A stretch of 64,000 nucleotides of DNA from Reyranella sp. (GTDB taxonomy: Bacteria; Pseudomonadota; Alphaproteobacteria; Reyranellales; Reyranellaceae): the NCBI GenBank assembly GCA_019750135.1, contig JAIEOV010000058.1, forward strand, positions 1-64,000. The letters run 5' to 3'. The position numbers were made by a program, and so were the translations under genes. Positions 17,886 through 26,317 of this stretch are shown one piece after another (position 1 is the stretch's first letter; every line of letters begins with the position of its first letter). Under the pieces are notes generated by a model. It searched no databases. It was given only the letters and a program-made list of their open reading frames with translations, and was not told the origin of the DNA.

Positions 17886-19346
17886 CTACGCCGCCAACCA
17901 GTTGCCGTGCAGGCCGTGCGGGACACGGCGTGGCATGACGATCTCTGCGACCGGCGGCTTGTCGATGTCGATGGCGTCGAGGATGGCGAGGACCGAACCG
18001 TCGGTCGCCCGATCGTAGACATAGGTCATGATCCAGCCGTCGCCCTCGCTGCGGCTGCCGGGCTGCGGATCGGGCCGCGGCACGAACACCGGCTCGTCGA
18101 CCTCGCGGTCGGGGCCGAACTCGTGAACGACTGACCGGCCGGCCTGCAGGTCGTAGCGGGCGATCGCGCCGAGGGTGCCGGGCTGGCCGCCTTTCATTCT
18201 GAGTGGCAGCCAGCCATAGCGATTGGCAAGACCGTCCCGCGCCGGGTCGATGCGCGGAAACTCGCTCGGGCGGTCGTCGAGCTGCGTGCGCTTGACCGAG
18301 CCCGCCTTCAGGTCGAGCACGGCGCGCCACAGGCAGGGCGGCGCGCCGGGCGCGGTGAAGAAGGCGCCGTGCTGCATGTAGTCGACGGTGATGTGGCCGT
18401 CCGTCTCGTGCGCGTTCATGAAGTGGAAGACGAAGAAGGCCTCGTCGGTGAACCACCGCACGTCGCCCATGCCGTCGCGGCGCGTCACGGCGATGCGCGT
18501 GCCGCGTTCAGGCTGCCACGACAGCAGCGGCTTGCCCTCCCGGGCGGCGGCCAAGTCGAGCATGACCGGACAGAGGAAGAACACGACATGGTCGGTGGTG
18601 AAAGAGAAGTCGTGCACCATGAACGACGCGCCGGTGTCGATCGGCACGTCGCGCACGATCGCGCCCGAGGGGTCGACCACGCGGTACACGAGGAACGGCG
18701 GCCGCAACGAGTAGCGGAACATCAGCATCTCGCCGGTCACCGGGTCGATCTTGGGATGCGCCGTCATGCCGCCGGAAAGCTTGCCGGCGAAGTCGTAGCG
18801 GCCCTTGGTCTCCAAGGTCGGCGTGATCTCGTAGGGCAGGTTGCTTTCGTAGATCGTGAGGATGCGTCCGGCGTGGCGCACGACGTTGGTGTTGGCAACG
18901 TTCTTGAACGGGCTGGGATCGCCGTCCGGCGGGACGAAGCGCGCATCGGGCGGAACGGGCGCCAGCAGGCTGCCGTAGATCGTGCGGCCGGCGCGGCGGT
19001 CGGCGCGCAGGCCTGCGGTCATCACGAAGCGGTTGCGGTAGCTCGCCTTGCCGTCTGCGAAGGTGACGCCGTGCACCATGCCGTCGCCGTCGAACGGGTA
19101 GGTGTAGGAGATCGGCGGGTAGGCGGGGTTGGGACCGTTGCGTAGGTAGGCGCCTGCGATCTGACGCGGGATCTCGCCGCGCACGGTGAGGTCCTTGACG
19201 TCGAGCTCGTCATGGACGGGCGCGAAGCCTGCTTCGAGGAAGGAGACGGGTTTGTCGGGTGTCGCGAGCGCCCGCCGCGGCAACATCGATCCCGCGAGCC
19301 CAAGATGGCCCGCGAGCATCAGGAGGTCGCGGCGGGAATACGGCAT
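17886..19346 (-). CDS. Carotenoid oxygenase family (RPE65-like) dioxygenase, Tat-type signal
   Basis: A 486-aa seven-bladed beta-propeller, non-heme iron dioxygenase cleaving carotenoids, apocarotenoids or stilbene/lignin-type compounds. Four iron-ligand His candidates lie in MTAHPKIDP, MVHDFSFT, FHFMNAHETDG and the terminal VPHGLHGNW. NGPNP near the start is a family hallmark. The N-terminus SRRDLLMLAGHLGLAG resembles a twin-arginine signal, so it may act in the periplasm. It converges on dnaQ with a 3-nt gap. Confidence 0.92.
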   Translation of the reverse strand: MPYSRRDLLMLAGHLGLAGSMLPRRALATPDKPVSFLEAGFAPVHDELDVKDLTVRGEIPRQIAGAYLRNGPNPAYPPISYTYPFDGDGMVHGVTFADGKASYRNRFVMTAGLRADRRAGRTIYGSLLAPVPPDARFVPPDGDPSPFKNVANTNVVRHAGRILTIYESNLPYEITPTLETKGRYDFAGKLSGGMTAHPKIDPVTGEMLMFRYSLRPPFLVYRVVDPSGAIVRDVPIDTGASFMVHDFSFTTDHVVFFLCPVMLDLAAAREGKPLLSWQPERGTRIAVTRRDGMGDVRWFTDEAFFVFHFMNAHETDGHITVDYMQHGAFFTAPGAPPCLWRAVLDLKAGSVKRTQLDDRPSEFPRIDPARDGLANRYGWLPLRMKGGQPGTLGAIARYDLQAGRSVVHEFGPDREVDEPVFVPRPDPQPGSRSEGDGWIMTYVYDRATDGSVLAILDAIDIDKPPVAEIVMPRRVPHGLHGNWLAA

Positions 19347-19387
19347 GCCGCATCACCATACCCGATGAGGCGGCTGGTTGAACGTCC

Positions 19388-19918
19388 TCAGGCGTGCCCG
19401 ACCGGACCGCCGGCGACGCCCGGGATCTTGCCGCCGTTGGCCTCGAGCTGCTGGCGATAAAGCGCCACGAAGTCGACCGGGGCGATGTTGAGGGGCGGGA
19501 AGCCCGCCTCGCGCGTGGCGTTGGCGACGACGGCGCGGGCGAACGGGAAGAGCAGCCGTGGCGTCTCGATGAACAGCAAGGGGCCGTAGGCCTCCTGCGG
19601 CACCTCGCCGATGCTGACGGTGCCGGCATAGACCAGCTCGAGCATGAACAGCGGCTCGTCCTTGGGCGTCTTGGCGTTGGCCTCGATCGACAGCGACACT
19701 TCGAAGGTCTTGGTGTCGAACTGGCGGTTGGTCACCTGGACGTTGAGCGAGAGCTGCGGCTGGGTCTGCTCGATCAGGCTCTGCGGCGCGCGCGGGTTCT
19801 CGAAGCTCATGTCCTTGATATACTGGCCGTGCATGATCAGCGGCGCATTGGGCGCCTGCTGGGGAGCCTGGCCCTGCGGCTGCTGCGGGTTCTGCGGCGG
19901 AGGTGGGGCGTTGGTCAT
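19388..19918 (-). CDS. secB: Protein-export chaperone SecB
   Basis: Cytosolic tetrameric holdase that keeps precursors unfolded and delivers them to SecA. The 176-aa protein has a Pro/Gln-rich leader of about 25 residues (repeated PQ/QAP) before the conserved core QYIKDMSFENPRAP, then SLSIEANAKT, YAGTVSIGEVP and LLFPFARAVVANATREAGFP with PPLNIAPVDF. The Pro/Gln leader is longer than in E. coli SecB (155 aa). Carotenoid oxygenase follows downstream. Confidence 0.95.
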   Translation of the reverse strand: MTNAPPPPQNPQQPQGQAPQQAPNAPLIMHGQYIKDMSFENPRAPQSLIEQTQPQLSLNVQVTNRQFDTKTFEVSLSIEANAKTPKDEPLFMLELVYAGTVSIGEVPQEAYGPLLFIETPRLLFPFARAVVANATREAGFPPLNIAPVDFVALYRQQLEANGGKIPGVAGGPVGHA

Positions 19919-20063
19919 GGCCTACTTTCTCTGTTGCGGGGCGGGCGGTACCACGCAGGGCTGCACTGCACAAGCAGCGGGCAGGCGCGGCAGCCTGCCA
20001 TTTGCAAACCCATCCGCCAAATAAGAGAATAACGGCTACTATTTTGCACTTCCGGCATAGGAA

Positions 20064-20897
20064 ATGGATCGTTCTTCTTCGCGTCCACCCTTACGCCCGC
20101 TCGTAGGGGTCACGGCCTGTTTCAAGGAAAACGGCCGCGGCGGCTGGCATCACACGGTTGGCGACAAGTACGTCCGGGCCGCGATCCAGGCGGTCGGCGC
20201 GCTGCCGGTTCTCATTCCGGCGCTTGGCCCTGAATTCGGCGAGGACGCGGCGGCCATGACCGAGGCGCTCGACCGCCTCCTCGATTCGCTGGACGGCGTG
20301 CTGCTGACCGGCAGCCCGTCCAATGTCGAGCCGCACCACTATGGCGGCGAGCAGAGCCGGCAAGGCACGGCGCACGATCCGGCGCGCGACGCCACCACGC
20401 TTCCGCTGATCCGGCATTCGCTCGACCGCGGCGTGCCGCTGTTCGCGATCTGCCGCGGGGCGCAGGAGGTGAACGTGGCGCTGGGCGGCACGCTGCACCA
20501 GCTCGTGCACGAAGTTGAAGGCCGCCGCGATCATCGCTCGCCCAAGTCGCCCGACATCGACGTCAATTATGGGCCGGCGCACGACATCGAGATCATCGAC
20601 GGCGGCGTGCTGCATCGCCTGCTGGGCGAGCGCCGCGTGCAGGTGAATTCGCTGCATGCCCAAGGCGTCGATCGCCTGGCGCCGCGGGCGCGGCTGGAAG
20701 CCGTCGCCGAGGACGGCCAGGTCGAGGCGTTCAGCGTCCCCGATGCGCCGGCCTTCGCGCTGGCCCTGCAATGGCATCCCGAGCATCGGGCGCTCGAGAA
20801 CCCGGTGTCGAAGAAGCTGTTCGACGCCTTCGCCGCCGCTTGTCGCAATCGTGCCGCGGCGCGTCTTGCGCCGCCCATGCGCGCCGCCGCAGAGTAG
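20064..20897 (+). CDS. Class I glutamine amidotransferase, gamma-Glu-GABA hydrolase (PuuD) family
   Basis: A 277-aa peptidase C26 family hydrolase. The nucleophile Cys130 is in FAICRGAQEVNVALGG, and the His/Glu of the triad in LQWHPEH (about 236-241). The front part, VGVTACFKENGRGGW and GVLLTGSPSNVEPHHYG, matches gamma-glutamyl-gamma-aminobutyrate hydrolases and relatives. An AGGAA lies immediately before the ATG, closer than ideal. The dioxygenase gene begins 4 nt after the stop, so the pair may act on one aromatic or amine compound; this is inference. Confidence 0.88.
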   Translation: MDRSSSRPPLRPLVGVTACFKENGRGGWHHTVGDKYVRAAIQAVGALPVLIPALGPEFGEDAAAMTEALDRLLDSLDGVLLTGSPSNVEPHHYGGEQSRQGTAHDPARDATTLPLIRHSLDRGVPLFAICRGAQEVNVALGGTLHQLVHEVEGRRDHRSPKSPDIDVNYGPAHDIEIIDGGVLHRLLGERRVQVNSLHAQGVDRLAPRARLEAVAEDGQVEAFSVPDAPAFALALQWHPEHRALENPVSKKLFDAFAAACRNRAAARLAPPMRAAAE

Positions 20898-20901
20898 GAC
20901 G

Positions 20902-21957
20902 ATGTCCCAGCCCACTGCTCATCGGGCCACCCGCAACAATGCGCGCCGCGACTTCTACGAGCGCATCGGTGGCCTCTCGATGGCGCCGCTCTGGGAATCT
21001 TTGCACCAGCTCGTGCCGCCGCAGCCTTCGCCCAAGTACCGGGCGGCGCTTTGGGACTACGACAAGGTGCGGCCGTACCTGATGGAATCGGGCTCGCTGA
21101 TCACCGCCAAGGAAGCGGTGCGGCGCGTGCTGATCCTGGAGAATCCGGCAATGCAGGGCAGCGCGTGCATCACGCCGTCGCTCTATGCCGGCCTGCAGCT
21201 CATCCTGCCCGGCGAGGTGGCGCCCAGCCATCGCCACACGCAGTCGGCGCTGCGCTTCATCGTCGAGGGCGAGGGCGCCTACACCGCCGTCGACGGCGAG
21301 CGCACCATCATGCGCGAGGGCGACTTCGTCATCACGCCGACCTGGACCTGGCACGACCACGGCAACGAGTCCAAGCAGCCGATGGTGTGGCTCGACGGCC
21401 TGGATATCCCGCTGGTCGCGATGTTCAACGCGGGCTTCGCCGAGAACGGCGAGAGCGACGAGCAGGCCGTCACCGCGCCCGAGGGCACGTCTGACGCCAG
21501 ATACGCCAGCGGCCTCCTGCCGGTCGACTGGAAGCCGTCGCGCCAGACCTCGCCGATCTTCAACTATCCCTATGCGCGCACGCGCGAAGCGCTGGCGGGA
21601 CTGGCCAAGGCCGGCGCGCCCGATCCCTGCCACGGCTATAAGCTGCGCTACGTGAACCCGGCGAGCGGCGGCGCGCCGATCGCCACCATGGGCACCTTCA
21701 TGCAGCTCCTGCCCAACGGTTTCAGGACCGCGCCCTATCGCTGCACCGACGGCACGGTGTTCTCGGTGGTCGAAGGCTCCGGCGAGAGCGTGATCGGCAC
21801 CGAGACCTTCCGCTGGAAGAAGCGCGACCATTTCGTCGTGCCGAGCTGGGCCAAGGTCGAGCACCGCGCCGGCGACGAGGCGGTGCTGTTCTCCTTCTCC
21901 GACCGTCCGGTGCAGGAGAAGCTCGACCTGTGGCGCGAGGATCGCGCGGGGAAGTGA
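20902..21957 (+). CDS. Gentisate 1,2-dioxygenase-like bicupin
   Basis: A 351-aa Fe(II) dioxygenase that opens the ring of gentisate or a related hydroxybenzoate (salicylate and 1-hydroxy-2-naphthoate enzymes share the fold). Metal ligands in the N-terminal cupin are likely His110 and His112 (SHRHTQSALRFIVEG) with His151 or His153 (WHDHGN). A second cupin-like domain ends the protein (HFVVPSWAKVEHRAG). ATG 20902 is chosen; the open frame upstream overlaps the previous gene. Maleylpyruvate isomerase and hydrolase genes are absent nearby. Confidence 0.9.
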   Translation: MSQPTAHRATRNNARRDFYERIGGLSMAPLWESLHQLVPPQPSPKYRAALWDYDKVRPYLMESGSLITAKEAVRRVLILENPAMQGSACITPSLYAGLQLILPGEVAPSHRHTQSALRFIVEGEGAYTAVDGERTIMREGDFVITPTWTWHDHGNESKQPMVWLDGLDIPLVAMFNAGFAENGESDEQAVTAPEGTSDARYASGLLPVDWKPSRQTSPIFNYPYARTREALAGLAKAGAPDPCHGYKLRYVNPASGGAPIATMGTFMQLLPNGFRTAPYRCTDGTVFSVVEGSGESVIGTETFRWKKRDHFVVPSWAKVEHRAGDEAVLFSFSDRPVQEKLDLWREDRAGK

Positions 21958-22016
21958 GTCTTCCGGCCCGCGAGCGTCCTCGCGCGCTCATGAGGCGCGC
22001 GAGGACGCGAGCATGA
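21958..22016. repeat. Palindromic repeat, single-module copy
   Basis: The gap between the dioxygenase and the convergent DUF4394-like gene is filled by CTTCCGGCCCGCGAGCG and its partial complement around GCTCATG/CATGAGC. It matches module A of the composite repeats at 685-821 and 60374-60514 but lacks module B. It may also terminate both convergent transcripts. Confidence 0.7.
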
Positions 22017-22017
22017 G

Positions 22018-22809
22018 CTACTTCCAGACGGCGATGTCCATAAGCTTCCCATTCATGCCCTGCACGGCGCCGACCTGGGTCGCCTTGCCGGTTGCCAGAT
22101 CGATCGTGTAGAGCGTGCCGCCGGCGATCAGGTACGCCGTGTTCTTGCCTTCCGCCTCGTTTTCGATGTCCATCACGGCATCGGCGAGGTTGGCAACGCC
22201 CACCGCGCCGCGCGACTTGAGGATGCCGTCGTTGGGCGGGCTCTGCAGCACCAGCGCGCCGGTGCCGCCGTCGACATGGAACAGCTCGGTGCTCTTGGCG
22301 CCCTTGCTCGAGTTGGTGTAGGCGCCGGCGGTGACCATGGGCTTCTTGGCCGCGTTGGCGTCGGCGGCGTCGTAGTTCAACGGCTTGTCGACCGTCGTGG
22401 CGCCGTCGTCGACGTTGATGCGCAGGCTCTGGCCGTCCGCGGCGATCACGCGCAGCCGGTCGGCTGCCGGGTTGAAGTCGACGACCGGGCGCGCGCCCAG
22501 CGCCACTTTCTGCGACAGCATGCTGCCGGACGTGGCCTTGCCGCTCATGTGGTCGATGACGACGAGCTGGCCGGCTGCGGTCAGGCCCCAGAGCTTGCCG
22601 TCGGCCGGGCGCACGTCGATGCCGACGATCTGGTCGGCGCCCGAAATTGCCATCGGCTGCGACGCGGACAGGGTGGCGGTGTCGATCTTGACCAGCTTGT
22701 TGTCGGCGGTGAGGCCGACCAGGGTTGCGGCCTTGGCGGTCGCGGCGCTCGTGGAGAGGGCCAGCAGCGACACACCGACGAGATGGGCAAGTCTGTTCCT
22801 GGAAGCCAA
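22018..22809 (-). CDS. DUF4394-like exported beta-propeller protein
   Basis: A 263-aa secreted protein of unknown function. A cleavable signal (LVGVSLLALSTSAATAKAA) leads into repeats such as LVGLTADNKLVKIDTATL, VGIDVRPADGKLWGLT and RLRVIAADGQSLRINVDDG, the pattern I associate with the DUF4394 family. The best start is TTG 22809, six bases after a strong GGAGGAG; no ATG in frame has comparable support and the open frame extends far upstream. Gene content around it does not reveal a role. Confidence 0.8.
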   Translation of the reverse strand: MASRNRLAHLVGVSLLALSTSAATAKAATLVGLTADNKLVKIDTATLSASQPMAISGADQIVGIDVRPADGKLWGLTAAGQLVVIDHMSGKATSGSMLSQKVALGARPVVDFNPAADRLRVIAADGQSLRINVDDGATTVDKPLNYDAADANAAKKPMVTAGAYTNSSKGAKSTELFHVDGGTGALVLQSPPNDGILKSRGAVGVANLADAVMDIENEAEGKNTAYLIAGGTLYTIDLATGKATQVGAVQGMNGKLMDIAVWK

Positions 22810-22874
22810 TTCGATCTCCTCCTCTCGCGTGTCCTGTCTTAGACGCGGGGAGGTCGCACTTCGGATGACTCGCT

Positions 22875-23813
22875 TCACGCGCTCGTGAAGCTGTCGATCG
22901 CGCGTTGGGTTGCCAGTGACAGCTGCAGGGCCTCGATGGCGCGGTCGGCGTCGAGCAATGCCGGATCGGCGCGGCCTTTGATGCAATCGACGAAGCGCTG
23001 CAGCTCGACCTCATAGGGGTTGCGGCTGGCCACCTGAACGGGGCGGGCAGGCGTGTTGCCGGTGGTCATCGTGAAGCTGCTCTTCGGCGGGATCTCGCTG
23101 AAGGTCGTGAGATGCGCGAAGGCCGCTCGTTCGAACAAGGCGCGGAAGCCGACGGTGAAGGGCGAGCCGGGCGGCATCAGTCCGCTGGCGATGACGGTCG
23201 CGTGACGGCCGCCGGGGTAGCTCAGGACAGCCGAGATCTCGCCCGGCCGTCCGTCCGGCAGGCGCGCCGCGCTGGCCGAGAGGCGTTGCGGCTCGCCCAT
23301 CAGCCAATGGACGAAATCGAAGTCGAAGGTCATCAGCTCGGTCGACGGATCGCCGTAGTGCGCCTTGCGATGGGACGCATCGGCATGCAGGTACGAGCCC
23401 AGTCGCCACGTAGTGATACCGAGCAGCCGGCCGTGCTCGCCCGATCGTGCCACCGCCTCGACATGGCCATAGGCCGCCACCGAGCGCATGAGCAAACCGA
23501 CCTGCAACAGCCGTCCCGCGCTGCGGGCGGCGTCGCGCATGCGCTTTGCCTGGTCGAGGTCGAGCGCCAGCGGGCTTTCGCAGAACACGTGCTTGCCCGC
23601 CTCGAGGGCGGGGATCACGACGTCATGATGGACGGCGCTCGGCAGGCAGACGTCGATGGCGTCGATATCGTCGCGGCGGATCAATTCAGCGGTACGTGCC
23701 CGATCGCGCGAAACCACGCCCGCCACGGATACCTCGGGCATGTTGGCGTAGGCGGCGGCATGCACGGTTCCCATGCTGCCCGCGCCCAGGATGGCGATGC
23801 GGACCTCAGGCAA
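22875..23813 (-). CDS. Gfo/Idh/MocA family NAD(P)-dependent oxidoreductase
   Basis: A 312-aa oxidoreductase acting on a sugar or cyclitol-like substrate. The Rossmann loop VRIAILGAGSMGTVHAAAY begins at residue 3; the family motif GKHVFCESPLALD carries Glu-Ser where many members have Glu-Lys-Pro, so the usual catalytic-site Lys is replaced by Ser. A C-terminal alpha/beta domain follows. Start is TTG 23813, overlapping the LytTR stop by 8 nt, which couples the two genes; no ATG or GTG fits the N-terminus. Confidence 0.85.
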   Translation of the reverse strand: MPEVRIAILGAGSMGTVHAAAYANMPEVSVAGVVSRDRARTAELIRRDDIDAIDVCLPSAVHHDVVIPALEAGKHVFCESPLALDLDQAKRMRDAARSAGRLLQVGLLMRSVAAYGHVEAVARSGEHGRLLGITTWRLGSYLHADASHRKAHYGDPSTELMTFDFDFVHWLMGEPQRLSASAARLPDGRPGEISAVLSYPGGRHATVIASGLMPPGSPFTVGFRALFERAAFAHLTTFSEIPPKSSFTMTTGNTPARPVQVASRNPYEVELQRFVDCIKGRADPALLDADRAIEALQLSLATQRAIDSFTSA

Positions 23814-24594
23814 GCCAGCCCGCCTGCTTGACCTGGTCGCGGTAGGTCTTGCTGACCGGCACGCGCAGGCCGTTGCGCAGCACCAGCATGGGCCGGCGCG
23901 CATCGCGCTCGGCCGAGGCGACGGCGCCCTCGGCGACCCACCACGAGCGATGCACCTGCCGCCCGCTCGACGGCCCGAGCTCGGCCAGCGCATCGCGCAG
24001 CCGCAGCAGGATGAGGTCGCTGCCGAGCGCGGTATGGATGCGCAGGTAGTGGTCTTCCATCTCCAGCGCCAGCAGGTCGCGACCGAGCGCCGGCGGCATG
24101 CGGCGGAAGAAGTCGGGCGCGCCGTCCTTGGGGATCTCGTCCGCCGGCAGGGCGGCGACGCGCGCCCGCTCGGTGTCGGCGTCCGCATGCAGCCGCCGTT
24201 CGATGAACAGCCCGACCAGGACGGCGATGACGGCGGTCAGGAATGCCGTCTGCGGGTAGATCTCCCAGAAGGCGCGGAACGGCACCGGCCGGATCAGCCA
24301 GCTGTGCAGGATGATGATCTCGACGGTGCCCGGTATGGCCGCCAGGACACCTGCCAGGGCCATGCGGGCCGTGATCGACCAGCGCTGGAACGCCTCGACC
24401 CGCGACAGCAGCACGGCAAAGCCCAGCACCTGCAGCCAGAACAGCATGCCGGTCGCCGTGAAATAGACCAGTCGCACGCCGAGACCGGTATAGGCGTAGA
24501 GGCCGAACGGCCCGGTCACCGCCATGATGATGGCGAGGCCCACGACCCAGGGAAGCTGATGGGGGATCGATCGGAAGTAGGGCGTTTCGCGCAT
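23806..24594 (-). CDS. Membrane-bound LytTR family transcriptional regulator
   Basis: A 262-aa regulator with four N-terminal transmembrane spans (from PWVVGLAIIMAVTGPFGLY to FLTAVIAVLVGLFIE) and a C-terminal LytTR DNA-binding domain: DLLALEMEDHYLRIHTALG, LRDALAELG, RQVHRSWWVAEGAV and VPVSKTYRDQVK. Such proteins sense membrane or envelope state directly, without a separate kinase. I prefer ATG 24594 to ATG 24687; the longer version would overlap the divergent gene's start codon and leave no promoter space. It likely regulates the divergent 24686-25866 genes or itself. Confidence 0.87.
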   Translation of the reverse strand: MRETPYFRSIPHQLPWVVGLAIIMAVTGPFGLYAYTGLGVRLVYFTATGMLFWLQVLGFAVLLSRVEAFQRWSITARMALAGVLAAIPGTVEIIILHSWLIRPVPFRAFWEIYPQTAFLTAVIAVLVGLFIERRLHADADTERARVAALPADEIPKDGAPDFFRRMPPALGRDLLALEMEDHYLRIHTALGSDLILLRLRDALAELGPSSGRQVHRSWWVAEGAVASAERDARRPMLVLRNGLRVPVSKTYRDQVKQAGWLA

Positions 24595-24685
24595 CGTGAA
24601 ATGATGATCCTGGCAGTTCGCGAAAAACGCCAGCCTTTCGCGCAACCGTAATGGCCCACGGCGATCGCGCCGGCGATGGTGGGTC

Positions 24686-25195
24686 ATGCCGACCGTTTAC
24701 CAGATCATCGTGAACACCCCGCTGTGGGTCTGGCCGCTCATGCTGTTCGTGCTGTGGCTGGGCTGGCGTGGATTGCAGCCGCGTGTCATGCCGCCGGCGC
24801 GGCTCGCCATCCTGCCGCTGGTCGGCGTCGCGACGTCCGCTGCCGGGATCGCACAGTCGCTGCAGCCGGCGATTGCCGCTGCGGGCTGGGCGGCAGCCTT
24901 GCTGATCGCGTTGCCGCTGGGTTGGGCCATCGGCGCGCGTTGCGCGATACGCCTGCGCCCCGAGGACGGCCGGCTGGAAGTGTCCGGCGGCTGGTTCGCA
25001 TTGGGCTTCGGCATCTCGATCTTCGTCGTGCGCTATGCCCTGGGCGTGCTGTCCGGCGTCCTGCCGCACCTCCGGGCCGAGCCGCTCTGGATCGTCCTGT
25101 CGGGCGGTGTCGGCGGCATCGTCACCGGGATCGGATTGGGCTGGCTCGCCAACCTGCTGTTCCGCGCCTATCGCCGCGTCGAGGTGGGAGGCTAG
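24686..25195 (+). CDS. Membrane protein, possibly DUF6622 type
   Basis: A 169-aa inner-membrane protein with about five spans. Its start, MPTVYQIIVNTPLWVWPLML, followed by LGWRGLQPRVM resembles a family of uncharacterised membrane proteins I know as DUF6622, though I am not certain of the number. It is divergent from the LytTR regulator across a 91-nt region and ends 2 nt before the TPR-like gene, so these are probably co-transcribed. Confidence 0.7.
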   Translation: MPTVYQIIVNTPLWVWPLMLFVLWLGWRGLQPRVMPPARLAILPLVGVATSAAGIAQSLQPAIAAAGWAAALLIALPLGWAIGARCAIRLRPEDGRLEVSGGWFALGFGISIFVVRYALGVLSGVLPHLRAEPLWIVLSGGVGGIVTGIGLGWLANLLFRAYRRVEVGG

Positions 25196-25197
25196 CC

Positions 25198-25866
25198 ATG
25201 CGCCTCGTGGTCCTTCTGCTCGTGGTCTTCGCGACGAGCCTGGCGGCGCTCGCCCAGCAGCGCTTCGACTTCAAGGTGCGGGAGGACATGTTTGCCGGCA
25301 TGGACGGCGACACGGAAGCCTTCGACCGCGCCATGAAGCTGATCGCCGACACGCTGGCCAAGGACCCCGATCACGCCGAAGCCCTGGTCTGGCGCGGCGA
25401 TGGCCGGCTGTTCATGGCCGGCCAGGCTTTCCAACGCGGAGACTTTGCCGCCGGCCGGAAGCTCTACGGCGAGGGCCTAGCCGACATGGAACGCGCCGGG
25501 GCGCTGGCGCCCAACGACATCGCGGTGCGCGTGCCGCGGGCGTCGGGCTTGTTGCCGATGGCGCGCGCCGTGCGCCGCGCCGATCGAGCAGAGGCCGATC
25601 GATTGACCAGACTCGCTGTCGGTGACTTCGAATTCGTGCTGCAGGCGAGCCAGCAGTTCTGGAGCAGCATGAGCGAGCATGGCCGCGGCGAGGTGCTGGG
25701 TGCGCTGGCCGACGGCTGGCTGTCGCTCGACGACAGCGCCAAAGCCAACGTCTTCCTCGATCGCATGATCGCCGAGCTGCCGGGCACGCCCTATGCGAAG
25801 AACGCCGCGATCCGGCGGGCCGATCCGCCCGCGCGAACGCCGGTCACCTGTCTTGGCTGTCACTGA
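25198..25866 (+). CDS. Exported TPR-like protein ending in a CXXCH heme motif
   Basis: A 222-aa protein with a signal peptide (MRLVVLLLVVFATSLAALAQ) and helical repeats of TPR character: AMKLIADTLAKDPDHAEALVWRG is the clearest unit when split, and a paired helix set precedes FLDRMIAELPG. The last five residues before the stop are Cys-Leu-Gly-Cys-His, a canonical c-type heme attachment motif, in a protein predicted to reach the periplasm where cytochrome c maturation acts. ATG 25198 follows the previous stop by 2 nt. I do not recognise a named family. Confidence 0.75.
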   Translation: MRLVVLLLVVFATSLAALAQQRFDFKVREDMFAGMDGDTEAFDRAMKLIADTLAKDPDHAEALVWRGDGRLFMAGQAFQRGDFAAGRKLYGEGLADMERAGALAPNDIAVRVPRASGLLPMARAVRRADRAEADRLTRLAVGDFEFVLQASQQFWSSMSEHGRGEVLGALADGWLSLDDSAKANVFLDRMIAELPGTPYAKNAAIRRADPPARTPVTCLGCH

Positions 25867-25870
25867 AGGG

Positions 25871-26317
25871 TCAGCGCTGCAGGAAGACCAAGCCGTCCCA
25901 ATCGCCGAGGTTGCGCGACACGCCGCCCAGGGTGCGGCCATTCTCGCCGACCACCATCCGATAGCGGTCGGTGAAGATGACGTCGTTGGGGTCGTCCTTG
26001 CGCGTTCCGGCCAGTGTCACTGTTCCGGCCGCGCTGTCGACCTTCCCCGAAACGAACTCGATGGCGCTCATGTCGAGCTTGCGCTGCTCCTCGGCAAGCG
26101 GCGAGCGCTTGAGCGTCCAGACGAATTGGCCGTCGGCGATGCCGTCGGGTGCAACCTTCAGCGACAGGGTCGCCGTGAAGAGATAGCCCCCGGGCGCTGT
26201 CCACTGGCCGTGCCACTCACCGGCGAGATCGCTGACGGGAAGCGGTGGCTTGGTCTGTGCCGACGCTGAAACGGCAAGCAGCAGCACCGTCAGCGCCGCG
26301 AGCAGACGCACCCTCAA
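25871..26317 (-). CDS. Exported hypothetical protein
   Basis: A 148-aa protein with a signal peptide (VRLLAALTVLLLAVSASAQ) and a mature beta-rich domain: LAGEWHGQWTAPGGYLF, FVWTLKRSP, VTLAGTRKDDPNDVIF and VGENGRTLGGVSRN. The pattern suggests a small beta-barrel that could bind a lipid or ligand, but no family is recognised. The TTG at 26317 overlaps the upstream gene's stop (TTGA); GTG 26311 is the alternative. It ends 5 nt from the convergent TPR-like gene. Confidence 0.65.
   Translation of the reverse strand: MRVRLLAALTVLLLAVSASAQTKPPLPVSDLAGEWHGQWTAPGGYLFTATLSLKVAPDGIADGQFVWTLKRSPLAEEQRKLDMSAIEFVSGKVDSAAGTVTLAGTRKDDPNDVIFTDRYRMVVGENGRTLGGVSRNLGDWDGLVFLQR

Noticed and set aside
22300..22390. 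Possible toxin-antitoxin or phage gene pairs in the 20-27 kb region
   Set aside because: All small frames there are shadows of the DUF4394-like, Gfo/Idh and LytTR genes; no such pair is supported.
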